Below the pieces are notes generated by a model. The model was not told the origin of the DNA, searched no databases, and worked only from the letters and a program-made list of their open reading frames with translations. 60,514 nucleotides of DNA from Phycisphaerales bacterium (lineage in GTDB: Bacteria > Planctomycetota > Phycisphaerae > Phycisphaerales > UBA1924): positions 1-60,514 of the forward strand of contig JAEPOJ010000023.1 in the NCBI GenBank assembly GCA_017642965.1. The letters are read 5' to 3'. The translations under genes and the position numbers were made by a program. Numbering within the stretch: position 1 is the stretch's first letter; every line of letters starts with the position of its first letter. Positions 25,329-35,964 of the stretch are shown one piece after another.

Positions 25329-26639
25329 TCAATCCACCACCACGTTCCGCCACATCCCTGCGGATCGGTACTGGCACCCGAGCCCCCAGTTGCCGTCGAG
25401 GTCGATGTCGCCCACATCGAGCATAATCGGACGCTCGCGGTTGATCTTGACAATCAGGCGGTTGCGGCGCTTGCTGATGGAGAAATCGGCCCACTCACCG
25501 ATCTCCAGCGTGCGCAGCTCCTTGGTCTCCAGGCGCACCCACTTGTCCTTGTCGCGGTCGCCGTCCTCGAGCTGGCAGTGGAAGATCTTGAGCCCGAACT
25601 CGGGGCTCAGGGCGACGGTCATGAACCCGGCTTCGGTGTAGCCGAATAGCACGTCCATCTGCGCGTTGTCGCGGTCGAAGACCTTCACGGAGCCGGTGAT
25701 CTCCCAGTCGCGGCTGCCCAGCGTCTGCTTGTTCCAGCAGACGGCCTTGCGCCGATCCCAGGCGCTGTGGAACCACTCGTCGCCCCGCGTCGTCAGCGAG
25801 CGGACCTCCTCGTCCCACTCCGGATCGAAGGCGTCGATCCAGTCACGGAACGCCTTGTCGGCGTCCTCGACGCCGGCGCCCGCGATCGCGGCGAGCGTCG
25901 CGGCCCGCAGCTGCGCCTCATCGCTGCGCTGCTCGGCATGACCGAGCACCTCGCCCAGCACGCCCAGCTCCATGAGCCAGCCAACAAACGCGCCACGCAC
26001 GGAGGCGATCCGACCCGATGCGATGTCCTCGGTTTCATTCTCCAGGATCGCTTCGATATCGAAACGGGGCTCGTCCTCGAAGAGACGACGGATCGAATGG
26101 ATCTCCGTGGAAGTCCAGGGCTCCATCTCCAGATCGCCCATCACGCCCAGCTCACGCAGCGCCATGCTCCCGATCTGTATCGAGAGCCCGCGGCGGAGCC
26201 AGTCCGGGAACGAGGCGCCGTTCTCGTAGGCACGATACAGGCACAGGTACACCGCCACGTTCGCCACGCGGATCTTGGTCTGCAGCGGCAACCCGGTCTC
26301 CACGAGCACGCTGTACTCCAGCGGCGGCTGGAGCGCGACGTGGGCCTGCATGCTCCGCGGAGAAACGAACGACCAGTTCGTGCGGTACGCCCCGCTGTTC
26401 ATCTCGCGATCGACCCGCTCGTAATCCTTGTACTGCAGGTGCACCTCGATCAGGGCATGATCGACCGTCGAGGCGACGTCCTCGCCGAATACCTCCGAGC
26501 AGGTGCGTTCCACCTGCTCAGCGATCGCGCTGAGCTGCTCGCGCTGCTCGGGGGGGAACTCCGCGACGTTGAGCTGGATATCCGCGCTCGCGGTCGCAGA
26601 GAGCAGGGTGAAGCACAACGCGGCAAATCGGGTGATCAT
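25329..26639 (-). CDS. Hypothetical secreted protein with C-terminal jelly-roll domain
   Basis: A 436-residue protein: a signal peptide (MITRFAALCFTLLSATASA, cleavage near residue 19), a mostly helical middle (30-290) with a peptidase-MA-like flavour (YLCLYRAYENGASFPDWLRR, then FVGWLMELG) but no HExxH zinc motif that I can find, and a C-terminal beta-sandwich (about 300-436) that resembles LamG/DUF1080-type domains (WEITGSVKVFDRDNAQMDVL and GLKIFHCQLEDG). A good ribosome site (GGAG) precedes the ATG. Probably an envelope or secreted carbohydrate-related protein; compare the 734-residue-frame protein at 49674-51830, which has the same overall plan. Confidence 0.7.
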   Translation of the reverse strand: MITRFAALCFTLLSATASADIQLNVAEFPPEQREQLSAIAEQVERTCSEVFGEDVASTVDHALIEVHLQYKDYERVDREMNSGAYRTNWSFVSPRSMQAHVALQPPLEYSVLVETGLPLQTKIRVANVAVYLCLYRAYENGASFPDWLRRGLSIQIGSMALRELGVMGDLEMEPWTSTEIHSIRRLFEDEPRFDIEAILENETEDIASGRIASVRGAFVGWLMELGVLGEVLGHAEQRSDEAQLRAATLAAIAGAGVEDADKAFRDWIDAFDPEWDEEVRSLTTRGDEWFHSAWDRRKAVCWNKQTLGSRDWEITGSVKVFDRDNAQMDVLFGYTEAGFMTVALSPEFGLKIFHCQLEDGDRDKDKWVRLETKELRTLEIGEWADFSISKRRNRLIVKINRERPIMLDVGDIDLDGNWGLGCQYRSAGMWRNVVVD

Positions 26640-26665
26640 GAAAACCTCCGGGGTTGCAATAGAAT

Positions 26666-26698
26666 CAGCGGATTGTACACGATGTGCACAATCCGCTG
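26666..26698 (-). promoter_or_regulatory. Near-perfect 33-base dyad between two minus-strand genes
   Basis: Arms CAGCGGATTGTACA and TGCACAATCCGCTG (14 bases, one mismatch) flank a five-base centre. It lies 27 bases upstream of the secreted-protein start and 30 bases past the stop of the zinc-ribbon gene. No T run follows on the minus strand, so it is either an operator, an mRNA 5' hairpin, or an incomplete terminator. Confidence 0.55.
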
Positions 26699-26727
26699 TC
26701 CCCCTATTGAGATTGATTCAGAGCAGA

Positions 26728-27492
26728 TCAGACGCTGGCTTTGAGCTTCTTCATCTTCGCGAGCACCTTCTCGCTGCGGATCGCGTCGCCCGCCTTGATG
26801 CGTGAGGCCTGCATCTCGCGTCGTGCCTGAGCGATCTCCTCGCGTGACGGGTCGATCGGCAGCAGCGCCGTAGCAAGCCATGTCCGCACCCGCTTGCGGG
26901 GCGAGTGGGTCGTGACCCAGTACATCAACGCTGCGATGATCACAACGATCGCGCCGCCCGCGGCGATCAGCGGTGTCTTCGAGCCGCTCTGCTGCATCGC
27001 GATGATGCCGAATACCGCCAGCGATGCGATCGTCAACGCTATCAGCAGCATAACCCACGGCTTGATCCGCTCGAACGGGTCCTCGTCGTAGATCCGCGCG
27101 AACGAGTAGATCGTGTGGCGGATCATTTCCTCACGGTCCTCACCCTGGAGCTTGCCAGACTGGAGCGCGTCCTCCATCGCCACGCAATCTCGGATGCGTG
27201 ATCGCACGATGGGCAGCGGCTCGGGCTCGTAGGTCCCGGCGTTCTTCGGATCGGGCAGGATCTCGATCGGACGCTCCTCGGCCGGCCGCTCGCACTTGCA
27301 CCCGCACACAAAGCAAGTCAGCTCGTGGTGAGGGTGGCCCTCGCGTCCCTGATCGAAGCAAAGGAAGTAGCGGCGTCGCTCCGCTTGGGCGAGGTGGAAA
27401 CGGCGCTCCTGCCGGCAGACAGGACAGTAATCGGAGGTGACCCCGATGGGGCGAATACACAGCACCCTCGCGTTGAGTACAGAGAGTGGCAT
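26728..27492 (-). CDS. Zinc-ribbon membrane protein of unknown function
   Basis: A 254-residue protein. The N-terminal region has two Cys knuckles (CPVC at 23-26; CFVCGCKC at about 60-67) that could form a zinc ribbon. Two transmembrane helices follow (about 147-166 and 173-193), then a basic C-terminal cytoplasmic tail (SPRKRVRTWLATALL to the end). I recognise no family. The start is ATG at 27492, with a TAAGAT box (27498-27503) five bases upstream and no ribosome site, fitting the leaderless pattern of this window. It is divergent from queC. Confidence 0.7.
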   Translation of the reverse strand: MPLSVLNARVLCIRPIGVTSDYCPVCRQERRFHLAQAERRRYFLCFDQGREGHPHHELTCFVCGCKCERPAEERPIEILPDPKNAGTYEPEPLPIVRSRIRDCVAMEDALQSGKLQGEDREEMIRHTIYSFARIYDEDPFERIKPWVMLLIALTIASLAVFGIIAMQQSGSKTPLIAAGGAIVVIIAALMYWVTTHSPRKRVRTWLATALLPIDPSREEIAQARREMQASRIKAGDAIRSEKVLAKMKKLKASV

Positions 27493-27562
27493 ACCCTATC
27501 TTAACGGATTTTGAGATGGCGTGTTGCACAATTTCCGTCCGAGATCGCCATAACCTTCTGAG

Positions 27563-28288
27563 ATGCAGAACGTTGCAATGCAACCACTTTCCCAGAATCA
27601 AACCGCCGTCGTGCTGCTCTCGGGCGGCCTCGACTCCGCGACCGTGCTCGCGATCGCCCAAAATCAGGGGTATACCTGCCACGCGCTCGCGTTCGACTAC
27701 GGACAACGCCACCGCCACGAGCTCGACGCATGCGCCCGCATCGCCGATGCCCTCGGGGCCGCTTCGCACCGGGTCTTCGAGCTCGACATCGGGCAGTTCG
27801 GCGGCAGCGCCCTGACCAGCAGCGACATCGCCGTGCCCAAGGACCGCGACGAATCGAGCATGGACGACATCCCCGTCACCTACGTGCCGGCCCGGAACCT
27901 CGTGTTCCTCTCGATCGCGCTGGGATACGCCGAAACACTGGGCGCGTCGAACCTCTTCATCGGCGTCAACGCGATCGACTACTCGGGCTACCCGGACTGC
28001 CGGCCCGAGTTCATCGAATCGTTCACCCGCACCGCCAACCTCGCGACCAAACTGGGCGTCGATGGGAACGCGATCAAGGTGCACACACCGTTGATCGTCA
28101 TGACCAAAGCCCAGATCATCTCGAAAGGAACAGACCTGGGTGTCAATTACGCCATGACCCACTCGTGCTACGACCCAGACGAGACCGGCGGTGCCTGCGG
28201 GCGCTGCGACTCGTGCGCGCTGCGGCGCAACGGCTTCATCGAGGCGGGCATCGAGGACCCCACCCGTTACAGCACCGCGCACTCATGA
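27563..28288 (+). CDS. queC: 7-cyano-7-deazaguanine (preQ0) synthase
   Basis: A 241-residue ATP-dependent enzyme converting 7-carboxy-7-deazaguanine to preQ0 in queuosine synthesis. The PP-loop [13 protein letters not shown] (20-32), the [14 protein letters not shown] block, and the C-terminal zinc-binding cysteines ([21 protein letters not shown], split here as SCYDP and CGRCDSC) are present. The start may be ATG 27563 or the in-frame ATG 27578; neither has a ribosome site. It overlaps queE by four bases (ATGA). Confidence 0.95.
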   Translation: MQNVAMQPLSQNQTAVVLLSGGLDSATVLAIAQNQGYTCHALAFDYGQRHRHELDACARIADALGAASHRVFELDIGQFGGSALTSSDIAVPKDRDESSMDDIPVTYVPARNLVFLSIALGYAETLGASNLFIGVNAIDYSGYPDCRPEFIESFTRTANLATKLGVDGNAIKVHTPLIVMTKAQIISKGTDLGVNYAMTHSCYDPDETGGACGRCDSCALRRNGFIEAGIEDPTRYSTAHS

Positions 28289-28995
28289 GCGATATCCTGC
28301 CCATCTCGGAAACCTTCGTCTCGATCCAGGGCGAAGGCAAGCTCACCGGGACGCCGAGCTGGTTCTGCCGGCTCGCGGGGTGCAACCTGCGCTGCACCTG
28401 GTGCGACACGCCCTACGCGAGCTGGAACCCGGAAAAGACAGACCGGACCATCGACTCGCTGGTCGAGGAGGCCGTTGCATCAGGGGTGAAGCACGCCGTG
28501 CTCACCGGTGGCGAGCCGATGATCTTCAAGGGGCTGGTCCCGCTGAGCAACGAGCTGGCGAAGCGCGGCCTGCACATCACGATCGAGACCGCCGGCACCG
28601 TCACCCTGCCCGGCGTGTCGTGCCACCTGCTGAGCCTGTCGCCCAAGCTCGCCAACTCAACCCCGGTGGGCGACCCACGCGACCCGGACGGCGTTTGGGC
28701 GACGCGTCACGAGCAGCGGCGCCTCAGCTTCGAAGCGCTCAACACGCTGATCGCGTCGACGCCGGATCGGCAGATGAAGTTCGTCGTCGCGGGCCCCGAC
28801 GACCTGCCCGAGATCGAATCCGTCCTCGATCAGATCAGCGGCTACGCCCCCCACGACGTGATGCTCATGCCGGAGGGCGTCACCGTCCCCGACAACGCGT
28901 CGATCCAGTGGATCATCGACGAATGCGTGCGACGCGGCTGGAGCTACTGCCCGCGGGTGCACATCCAGCTGTTCGGTGATACACGGGGTACGTGA
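28285..28995 (+). CDS. queE: 7-carboxy-7-deazaguanine synthase (radical SAM)
   Basis: A 236-residue radical SAM enzyme that makes the 7-deazaguanine ring in queuosine synthesis. The cluster motif is CNLRCTWC (C33, C37, C40; CX3CX2C), preceded by the QueE signature [29 protein letters not shown] follows. It begins inside the queC stop (ATGA at 28285-28288) and ends 37 bases before queD. The longer open frame upstream is out of register with any real protein. Confidence 0.95.
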   Translation: MSDILPISETFVSIQGEGKLTGTPSWFCRLAGCNLRCTWCDTPYASWNPEKTDRTIDSLVEEAVASGVKHAVLTGGEPMIFKGLVPLSNELAKRGLHITIETAGTVTLPGVSCHLLSLSPKLANSTPVGDPRDPDGVWATRHEQRRLSFEALNTLIASTPDRQMKFVVAGPDDLPEIESVLDQISGYAPHDVMLMPEGVTVPDNASIQWIIDECVRRGWSYCPRVHIQLFGDTRGT

Positions 28996-29018
28996 TTCCT
29001 CGCCGCTCGTCTGCCACC

Positions 29019-29024
29019 TACAAT
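29019..29024 (+). promoter_or_regulatory. -10 box before queD (leaderless layout)
   Basis: TACAAT ends eight bases before the queD ATG at 29033; the spacer is CCCCTCCC, without a ribosome site. It would allow queD to be transcribed alone as well as from the queC-queE transcript. Confidence 0.5.
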
Positions 29025-29032
29025 CCCCTCCC

Positions 29033-29503
29033 ATGATCTACCGCGTCTGCAAATCCTTTGAGATCGAGAACGGGCACATGCTCTCCAAGCACCCCGGGCG
29101 GTGCCGATTCCCCCATGGGCACTCGCGCCGGGTGGACCTGGTGATCAGCGCCGACCGCCTGGACGAGAATGACATGGTCTGCGATTTCAAGGCCCTCAAG
29201 CTGGCCGTAAAGGATTATCTGGACCAGCACGACCACGCCCTGATGGTCAACTCGGACGATGCGATACTCGATTCGCTCGAGGAGCAATATCGGGATCGGT
29301 TGATCGTTCTGGAAGGGACGGATCCGACGACGGAAGTGCTCGCGGAGCGCATCTACGGGTACGTCGAGCGCCAGATCCGGGCCGGGGGTGTCTTTACGGA
29401 CCCGAAAACGGGGAACTCGTTCTCCCTCCCGACCCATCTGACGCTCGAACGCGTCCGGGTGACGGAAACGAGTTCGAGTTGGGCGGAATACGGGATCGCT
29501 TAA
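29033..29503 (+). CDS. queD: 6-carboxytetrahydropterin synthase
   Basis: A 156-residue zinc enzyme of the PTPS/QueD family that turns dihydroneopterin triphosphate into 6-carboxytetrahydropterin, the QueE substrate. Zinc ligands H15, H28 and H30 (IENGHML and RFPHGHS) and the catalytic Cys24 four residues before HGH are present; DHALMVNSDDAILDS follows and an ERVRVTET glutamate closes the active site. With queC and queE this gives preQ0; queF, queA and tgt are not in the window. Confidence 0.93.
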   Translation: MIYRVCKSFEIENGHMLSKHPGRCRFPHGHSRRVDLVISADRLDENDMVCDFKALKLAVKDYLDQHDHALMVNSDDAILDSLEEQYRDRLIVLEGTDPTTEVLAERIYGYVERQIRAGGVFTDPKTGNSFSLPTHLTLERVRVTETSSSWAEYGIA

Positions 29504-29611
29504 TCCCATTCATCCCTCTGGCACGGCTCGGGTCTCGCGCCCAAAGCACAATCTGCATCGAACCCCGTCAGCGGGCCGATCGTTCTGTGTGTGATCGTGT
29601 GTAGGAGGCAA

Positions 29612-31024
<1,413 letters not shown>

Positions 31025-31035
31025 TCGCTCGCCCC

Positions 31036-34000
31036 TCACTCCGAACTCAGGTGCGCTTCCTTCTCCAGGAATGCGATGTCGGGGTCTTCCACCCGTGGGT
31101 TGGCGCGCTCCAACTCCGTGTTGCCGGTCCAGGCGACGCGGATGGCGTGGGTGATGTCGTCGAAGATCAGTAGCAGGCTGGGCAACACCAGCAGGATGAT
31201 GAACGTGGCGCTCATCAGCCCGAACGCGATGGTGATCGCCATCGGGATCAGGAACTTGGCCTGGAAGCTGGTCTCGAGCATCAGCGGCGTGATGCCCAGC
31301 ACCGTCGTGATCGTCGTGAGCATGATCGCGCGGAAGCGGGCCTTGCCCGTCGCGACGGCCGCGTCGAAAACGTCCAGCCCCTCGGTGCGGCGCTGGTTGA
31401 AGAACTGCATAAAGATCAGCGAGTCGTTGACGACAATCCCCGCCAGCGCAATGAAGCCGATCATCGAGAGGAACGTCATCGACGAGCCCATGATCACGTG
31501 ACCCCAGATCATCCCGATCATGGCGAACGGGATCGCCAGCATCACGACGATGGGCTGGATAAAGCTCGCGAACAGCCACGCCAAGACCACATAGATCAGC
31601 CCCGATGCGACGAGCATCCCCACCGGGAGTGACTTCATCGAATCGGAAAAGTCCTTCTGCCGACCGCGCTGAACCATCTGCACGCCGTGCAGATCGCTGA
31701 TCTCCTGCTCGAGGATCGGGCGCAGCTGGGCCGCGAGCTGGTCGGGGTTCTCGAGCTCGCGATACACGTCGGCCTGTACCGAGATGGCCCGCTTGCGGTC
31801 CAACCGGCGGATGGTGGCGTAGGCCTGCGATTCCTCGATCGTCGCGACCTCGGTCAGCGGCACGGGCATCCCCGCCGGGGTGAAGACGTACATGTTCTCG
31901 ATCTGGGCGCTGGAGCGGCGGACACGCTCGGGCACCGTGACGCGCACGTCGATGTCCTCCCGGTTGCCCGCGAACGTGAAGGCCTCGAGTCCGAACACCG
32001 CCGCTTGGATCTGACGACCCAGATCGGCACGGGTGAAACCCAGCTCGCTGGCGCCGTCACGCAGCGTGAAACGCAGCTCGCGCTGCCCGCGGTCGGAGTC
32101 GTCGCTGATGCCGTAGACCGCCTCGTAATCGTCGAGCGTGTCCTTGATCCGCGCGACCGCGACGTCGAGCTGCTCGATCGAGTCGCCGACGACGGTGAAG
32201 GTCAGGGCAGGTCCTGACGGCCCGCCGCTCATCCCTTCCATGCGCACGTTCTTGACACTCGGGATCTCGCCGACGCGCTCGCGGATCTCGTCCTGGATCG
32301 CGACGCTGGTCCGGTCGCGGTTCTCGGCGCTCTTGAGCTCGAGGATCAGCTGCCCGACGTGCGATGACGACGAATCGCCGCCCGCGCCCTCCAGGTCGCT
32401 GACCGCGCCCGCCATCGCGAACGTCGAGTCGATCTCCGGGATATCCAGGCACACCCGCTCGTAACGCCGCACGACCTCGGCCGTCTGCTCCAGCGGCGTG
32501 CCGATGGGCATGGTAATGGTGATGTTGACCGTCTCCGCGTCGTCGGTCTCAAAGAGGATGAACTGCAATCGACCGGAGGCCACGAGTCCAAGTGAGATGA
32601 TCAGGATCGCGCTCACAGTCGCGAGCGTGACATAGCGGAAGCTGACCGAAGCGCGCAGCAGGCGCTCGTAGGCGGGGAGGATCTTGTGCTGAACGGTGCG
32701 GTCGCGCCACTCGTCGTAGCGCTGCTCGAGCTTGGAAATCTTGCGGAAGAGCGCGAAGCGGTGCTCCTTGCGCCCGTTCTCGCGGATCTGGTCCACTTTG
32801 CGTAGCGAGTGACCCATGTGCACCGGCAGGATAAACAGACACTCGATCAGCGAAACGCCCAGCGCGCAGCCCACGACCCAGGGCATGACGTTCATGAAGT
32901 CGCCGATCTGCCCGTCCATCAGCCCCAGCGGCAGGAAGGCGAAGACCGTGGTCAGAACGGTGGACACGACGGGCCAGGCGACCTGGTCGGTGCCGTGCAC
33001 GGCCGCGACGAGCGCGGGCTCGCCCTTCTCGTGGCGTGTGGTGATGTTTTCGGCGACCACGATCGCGTCGTCCACGAGCACACCGATGACGATGATCAGC
33101 CCGAACATGGTCAGGAAATTCAGCGAGATGTCCATCGCGGCCATCAGCGTGAGCGTGCCCAGCAGCGACACCGTCAGGCCCGCGGCCACCCAGAACGAGA
33201 TACGCCAGTTGAGCAGCAGCACCAGCGTGATGAACACCAGCAGACCACCCTGCAGCGCGTTACGCAGCAGCAGGTCGAGGCGGCCCTCGACGAACCGTGC
33301 GAGGTCGGTCGTCGTCATCAGCGTGCCCGGGGGCGCCGCCACCTCCCAGCGATCGTGCCCAAGCTTCCAAGCCGTGTACAACTCAGAGCTGTACTCGGGC
33401 TCCGCGTCCGGCGGACCCCGCGATCCCTGAGCCCCCTCCTCGGGCTGTGGCTGAAGCTTGGACATCGCGAGCTTGATCTTTTCCCCGCTGCTCGCGGTGT
33501 AGTCCTCGCCCTTGCGCCCCGCGACGTAGGCCTTGACCAGTTCCGCGATGCGGATGACGTCCTGATCGCCCACGCGGAAGACCGTGAGCGTCATGGTCGG
33601 CTCGCCCTCGTAGCGGGTCATCAGCTCCGTGTCCACGAAGCCGTCGTACACCTGCGCCACGTCGCCCACGCGGACCACGCCGCCGTCGCCGGTGGCCTTG
33701 ATCACGATCTCGCGGACGGTGTCCGCCCGCTCCTCGACGCCAACGGATCGCACGGAGATGGTGCTCGTGTCTGTTTTGACCGTGCCGCCCGGCAGCTCGA
33801 TCATCGCGGCGCGGATGCGGTCTGCGATGGCCGGCAGCGACAGCCCGTGCTCGATCGCCTGCTCGGGCGACACCTCGACACGCAGCTCATCGCGGCGCAG
33901 CCCGCCGGGCTGCACGTCGGTGATCTCCGGGAGCGTGAGCAGATCGTCACGCGTCTGGGTGATGAAGTTCTTCATCGACCGCTCGTCCGCATCGCCGTAG

Positions 34001-34422
34001 ATCGCCACGATGATCGCCGGCATGTTGGGCTCGAGGATGTCCACGACGATGTTGTCCACGTCGTCGGGCAGGTCCTGGATCGCGTCCATCTCGCGCTTGA
34101 CATCGAGCAGCGCCTCCTGGATCGAGTAGCCCTCCTCGAACTCGACCGTGACGTTCGCCGCCCCCTCCGCGACGGTGGAGTTGATCTCCTTGACGCCCGT
34201 CAGGTCCGAGACCCGGTCCTCGATCTTGGTCGCCAGCGCGTCCTCGACCTCCTCAGGCGCGGCCCCGGGGTACGGCGCGGCGATCGTGATGATCCGCGGC
34301 TCCACGTACGGGAAGAACTCGCGGCGCAGGCCCACTCCGAAGATGATCCCCGCCCCGATGATCGCGAACATCACCAGATTGGCGACAACGGGCTTGCGAA
34401 CGCCGAATCTCGCGAGACTCAC
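31036..34422 (-). CDS. RND (AcrB/HAE1-like) efflux transporter
   Basis: A 1128-residue inner-membrane proton-driven exporter. The N-terminal TM1 follows SLARFGVRKPVVANLVMFAI; the porter domain starts with PYPGAAPEEVEDALATKIED; TM4 carries the two adjacent aspartates of the proton relay (IVIGVLVDDAIVVAENI). Two six-helix bundles are evident, and the end contains GFIALAGIVVNDSLIFMQFF. A hydrophilic insert of about 70 residues (near 325-385, with QPQPEEGAQGSRGPPDAEPE) in the first periplasmic loop is unusual. It overlaps the adaptor gene by four bases. Substrate unknown. Confidence 0.92.
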   Translation of the reverse strand: MSLARFGVRKPVVANLVMFAIIGAGIIFGVGLRREFFPYVEPRIITIAAPYPGAAPEEVEDALATKIEDRVSDLTGVKEINSTVAEGAANVTVEFEEGYSIQEALLDVKREMDAIQDLPDDVDNIVVDILEPNMPAIIVAIYGDADERSMKNFITQTRDDLLTLPEITDVQPGGLRRDELRVEVSPEQAIEHGLSLPAIADRIRAAMIELPGGTVKTDTSTISVRSVGVEERADTVREIVIKATGDGGVVRVGDVAQVYDGFVDTELMTRYEGEPTMTLTVFRVGDQDVIRIAELVKAYVAGRKGEDYTASSGEKIKLAMSKLQPQPEEGAQGSRGPPDAEPEYSSELYTAWKLGHDRWEVAAPPGTLMTTTDLARFVEGRLDLLLRNALQGGLLVFITLVLLLNWRISFWVAAGLTVSLLGTLTLMAAMDISLNFLTMFGLIIVIGVLVDDAIVVAENITTRHEKGEPALVAAVHGTDQVAWPVVSTVLTTVFAFLPLGLMDGQIGDFMNVMPWVVGCALGVSLIECLFILPVHMGHSLRKVDQIRENGRKEHRFALFRKISKLEQRYDEWRDRTVQHKILPAYERLLRASVSFRYVTLATVSAILIISLGLVASGRLQFILFETDDAETVNITITMPIGTPLEQTAEVVRRYERVCLDIPEIDSTFAMAGAVSDLEGAGGDSSSSHVGQLILELKSAENRDRTSVAIQDEIRERVGEIPSVKNVRMEGMSGGPSGPALTFTVVGDSIEQLDVAVARIKDTLDDYEAVYGISDDSDRGQRELRFTLRDGASELGFTRADLGRQIQAAVFGLEAFTFAGNREDIDVRVTVPERVRRSSAQIENMYVFTPAGMPVPLTEVATIEESQAYATIRRLDRKRAISVQADVYRELENPDQLAAQLRPILEQEISDLHGVQMVQRGRQKDFSDSMKSLPVGMLVASGLIYVVLAWLFASFIQPIVVMLAIPFAMIGMIWGHVIMGSSMTFLSMIGFIALAGIVVNDSLIFMQFFNQRRTEGLDVFDAAVATGKARFRAIMLTTITTVLGITPLMLETSFQAKFLIPMAITIAFGLMSATFIILLVLPSLLLIFDDITHAIRVAWTGNTELERANPRVEDPDIAFLEKEAHLSSE

Positions 34423-35828
34423 GGCGTGCTCCCTTCGTTCTCACCTGCTGCCGTCTCTGCTTGGATCGGCGTTTCCTGCGGCTGTGGTACCGGCTCCAGC
34501 GCCGGGTCCCGGCGCAGGCGGACACGCATGCCGGTGACTACCTGATCCAGCAGCGAGACCACGACGTGCGATCCCTCGATGGGTTCGTAGCCGAGCTCAA
34601 GCGCGACCCACTGGTTCTCGTTGGGATCGATCGACGGGCGTCGCCCCTCGAAGCTGTACGCGACGCGGACTGGCACCTTGTCGATCACGCGGTACCCGTC
34701 TTGCAGCTCGCCCGCGACGAACACGGTCCCCGACTGCACCGCTCGGCGGGGCAGGATCACCCGGTCGTGCGGGTCGTGCGAGAGCACCCGCCCGTGCACG
34801 AACTGCCCGGGCAGCAGGCGGTCCGGATCACCCGGGTCCTGTGCGACCTCCGCGAACACGGTGATGGTCCGGCTCGATGAATCCGCCTCGGGCGCGACGC
34901 GCACGATCTGGCCGACCCAGTCGGGCTCGCCGGTCGGTTCGCGGACCCAGAACTGCGCCTCGTCACCAACGCGGACCCATGCCGAGGACGACGCGGGCAG
35001 CTTGAGCGGGATCTCCAGTTGAGACAGGTCCACGACCCGCGCCACGTTGCTCCCCAGCGCCACCCAGTCGCCCACACGCGGCGTCACGCGCTGCAGCTGC
35101 GAATCGAACGGCGCTCGGATCGATGAACGCTCGACGTTCTGCTCCGCGGTGCGCGCGGTGGCCCGCTGGGACGAGAGCTGGGCCTGCAGCTGCAGGCGGC
35201 GAGACGGGATCAGGTCGAGCTGCTGACGCAGGGCGGCGAGCTGGCGCTGCGAGCGAAGGAGCGCGGCGTACACGCTGTCGCGCTCGCCATCGTTGCCCGC
35301 GCCGGCGGCGATCGCCTCTTCGATCCGCCCGAGGTCGCGCTTCGCGGTCTCGATCTCTTCGCTGGCGTACTGGACCTGCAGGCGGGTCTGCTCCTCCTCG
35401 ACATCGAGACCCTCGATCTGCGCCTCGATAGCGCGGACGGACTGGCGGGCCGCGTCCAGCGCGTTGATGTAATCGGTGTCCTCGAGACGGATGATGAGTT
35501 CGCCGCGTCGCACGTTGGCGCCGGCCTCGATCGCGTCGGCACGTTCAACAACACGCCCCGAAACCTCCGCGACCAGGTCCGCCGAGCGCATGGTCCGCGC
35601 TGTGCCGTACCCGGACCACACCCGGTCCGTGGAGCGATGCTCGGAATCGATCGCGTGGACAACGATCGACGCGACCTCCGGCGGGCGCTTCTCGCTCTCT
35701 GCGCGTGTCAGCATCATGATCTGGAAGATCCCGACGGCCCCGGCGAGCAGGACGATCACCGCGATCACACGCGGGAGCATCACCTTCCAGAGTCTGGCGG
35801 AAGAATCACGGTTCGGTTTCGTCGGCAC
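34419..35828 (-). CDS. RND periplasmic adaptor (HlyD/MFP family)
   Basis: A 469-residue membrane-fusion protein: a short basic N-terminus, one transmembrane helix (about residues 20-42, LPRVIAVIVLLAGAVGIFQI), a lipoyl-like half (DLVAEVSGRVVERADAIEAG), a long coiled coil (LDAARQSVRAIEAQIEGLDV and on), the second lipoyl half (IRAPFDSQLQRVTPRVGDWV) and beta-barrel domains. The start is GTG 35828 after AGGGG, with ATG 35780 as the alternative; the open frame further upstream lacks family features. It leads the pump gene in one transcription unit. No outer-membrane channel gene is in view. Confidence 0.87.
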   Translation of the reverse strand: MPTKPNRDSSARLWKVMLPRVIAVIVLLAGAVGIFQIMMLTRAESEKRPPEVASIVVHAIDSEHRSTDRVWSGYGTARTMRSADLVAEVSGRVVERADAIEAGANVRRGELIIRLEDTDYINALDAARQSVRAIEAQIEGLDVEEEQTRLQVQYASEEIETAKRDLGRIEEAIAAGAGNDGERDSVYAALLRSQRQLAALRQQLDLIPSRRLQLQAQLSSQRATARTAEQNVERSSIRAPFDSQLQRVTPRVGDWVALGSNVARVVDLSQLEIPLKLPASSSAWVRVGDEAQFWVREPTGEPDWVGQIVRVAPEADSSSRTITVFAEVAQDPGDPDRLLPGQFVHGRVLSHDPHDRVILPRRAVQSGTVFVAGELQDGYRVIDKVPVRVAYSFEGRRPSIDPNENQWVALELGYEPIEGSHVVVSLLDQVVTGMRVRLRRDPALEPVPQPQETPIQAETAAGENEGSTP

Positions 35829-35964
35829 GATCGCGGCCCCTGTGTGAATGTCAGGCGGGCGCGTCCTCCCGTGCTCGTGGTGCACCTCGCGTCCGCGACC
35901 TGTATGGTAGGCATTCGCTCGTACAATCTGGCCGGATCCACCCGCTGTCGCCGATGAATCATCG

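Noticed and set aside
27493..27562. A preQ1 riboswitch before queC
   Set aside because: Neither a C-rich pseudoknot loop nor the A-rich tail of preQ1 classes is seen in the 70-base gap.
32809..34545. A 578-codon open frame on the plus strand
   Set aside because: Antisense to the RND pump, which has every expected motif.
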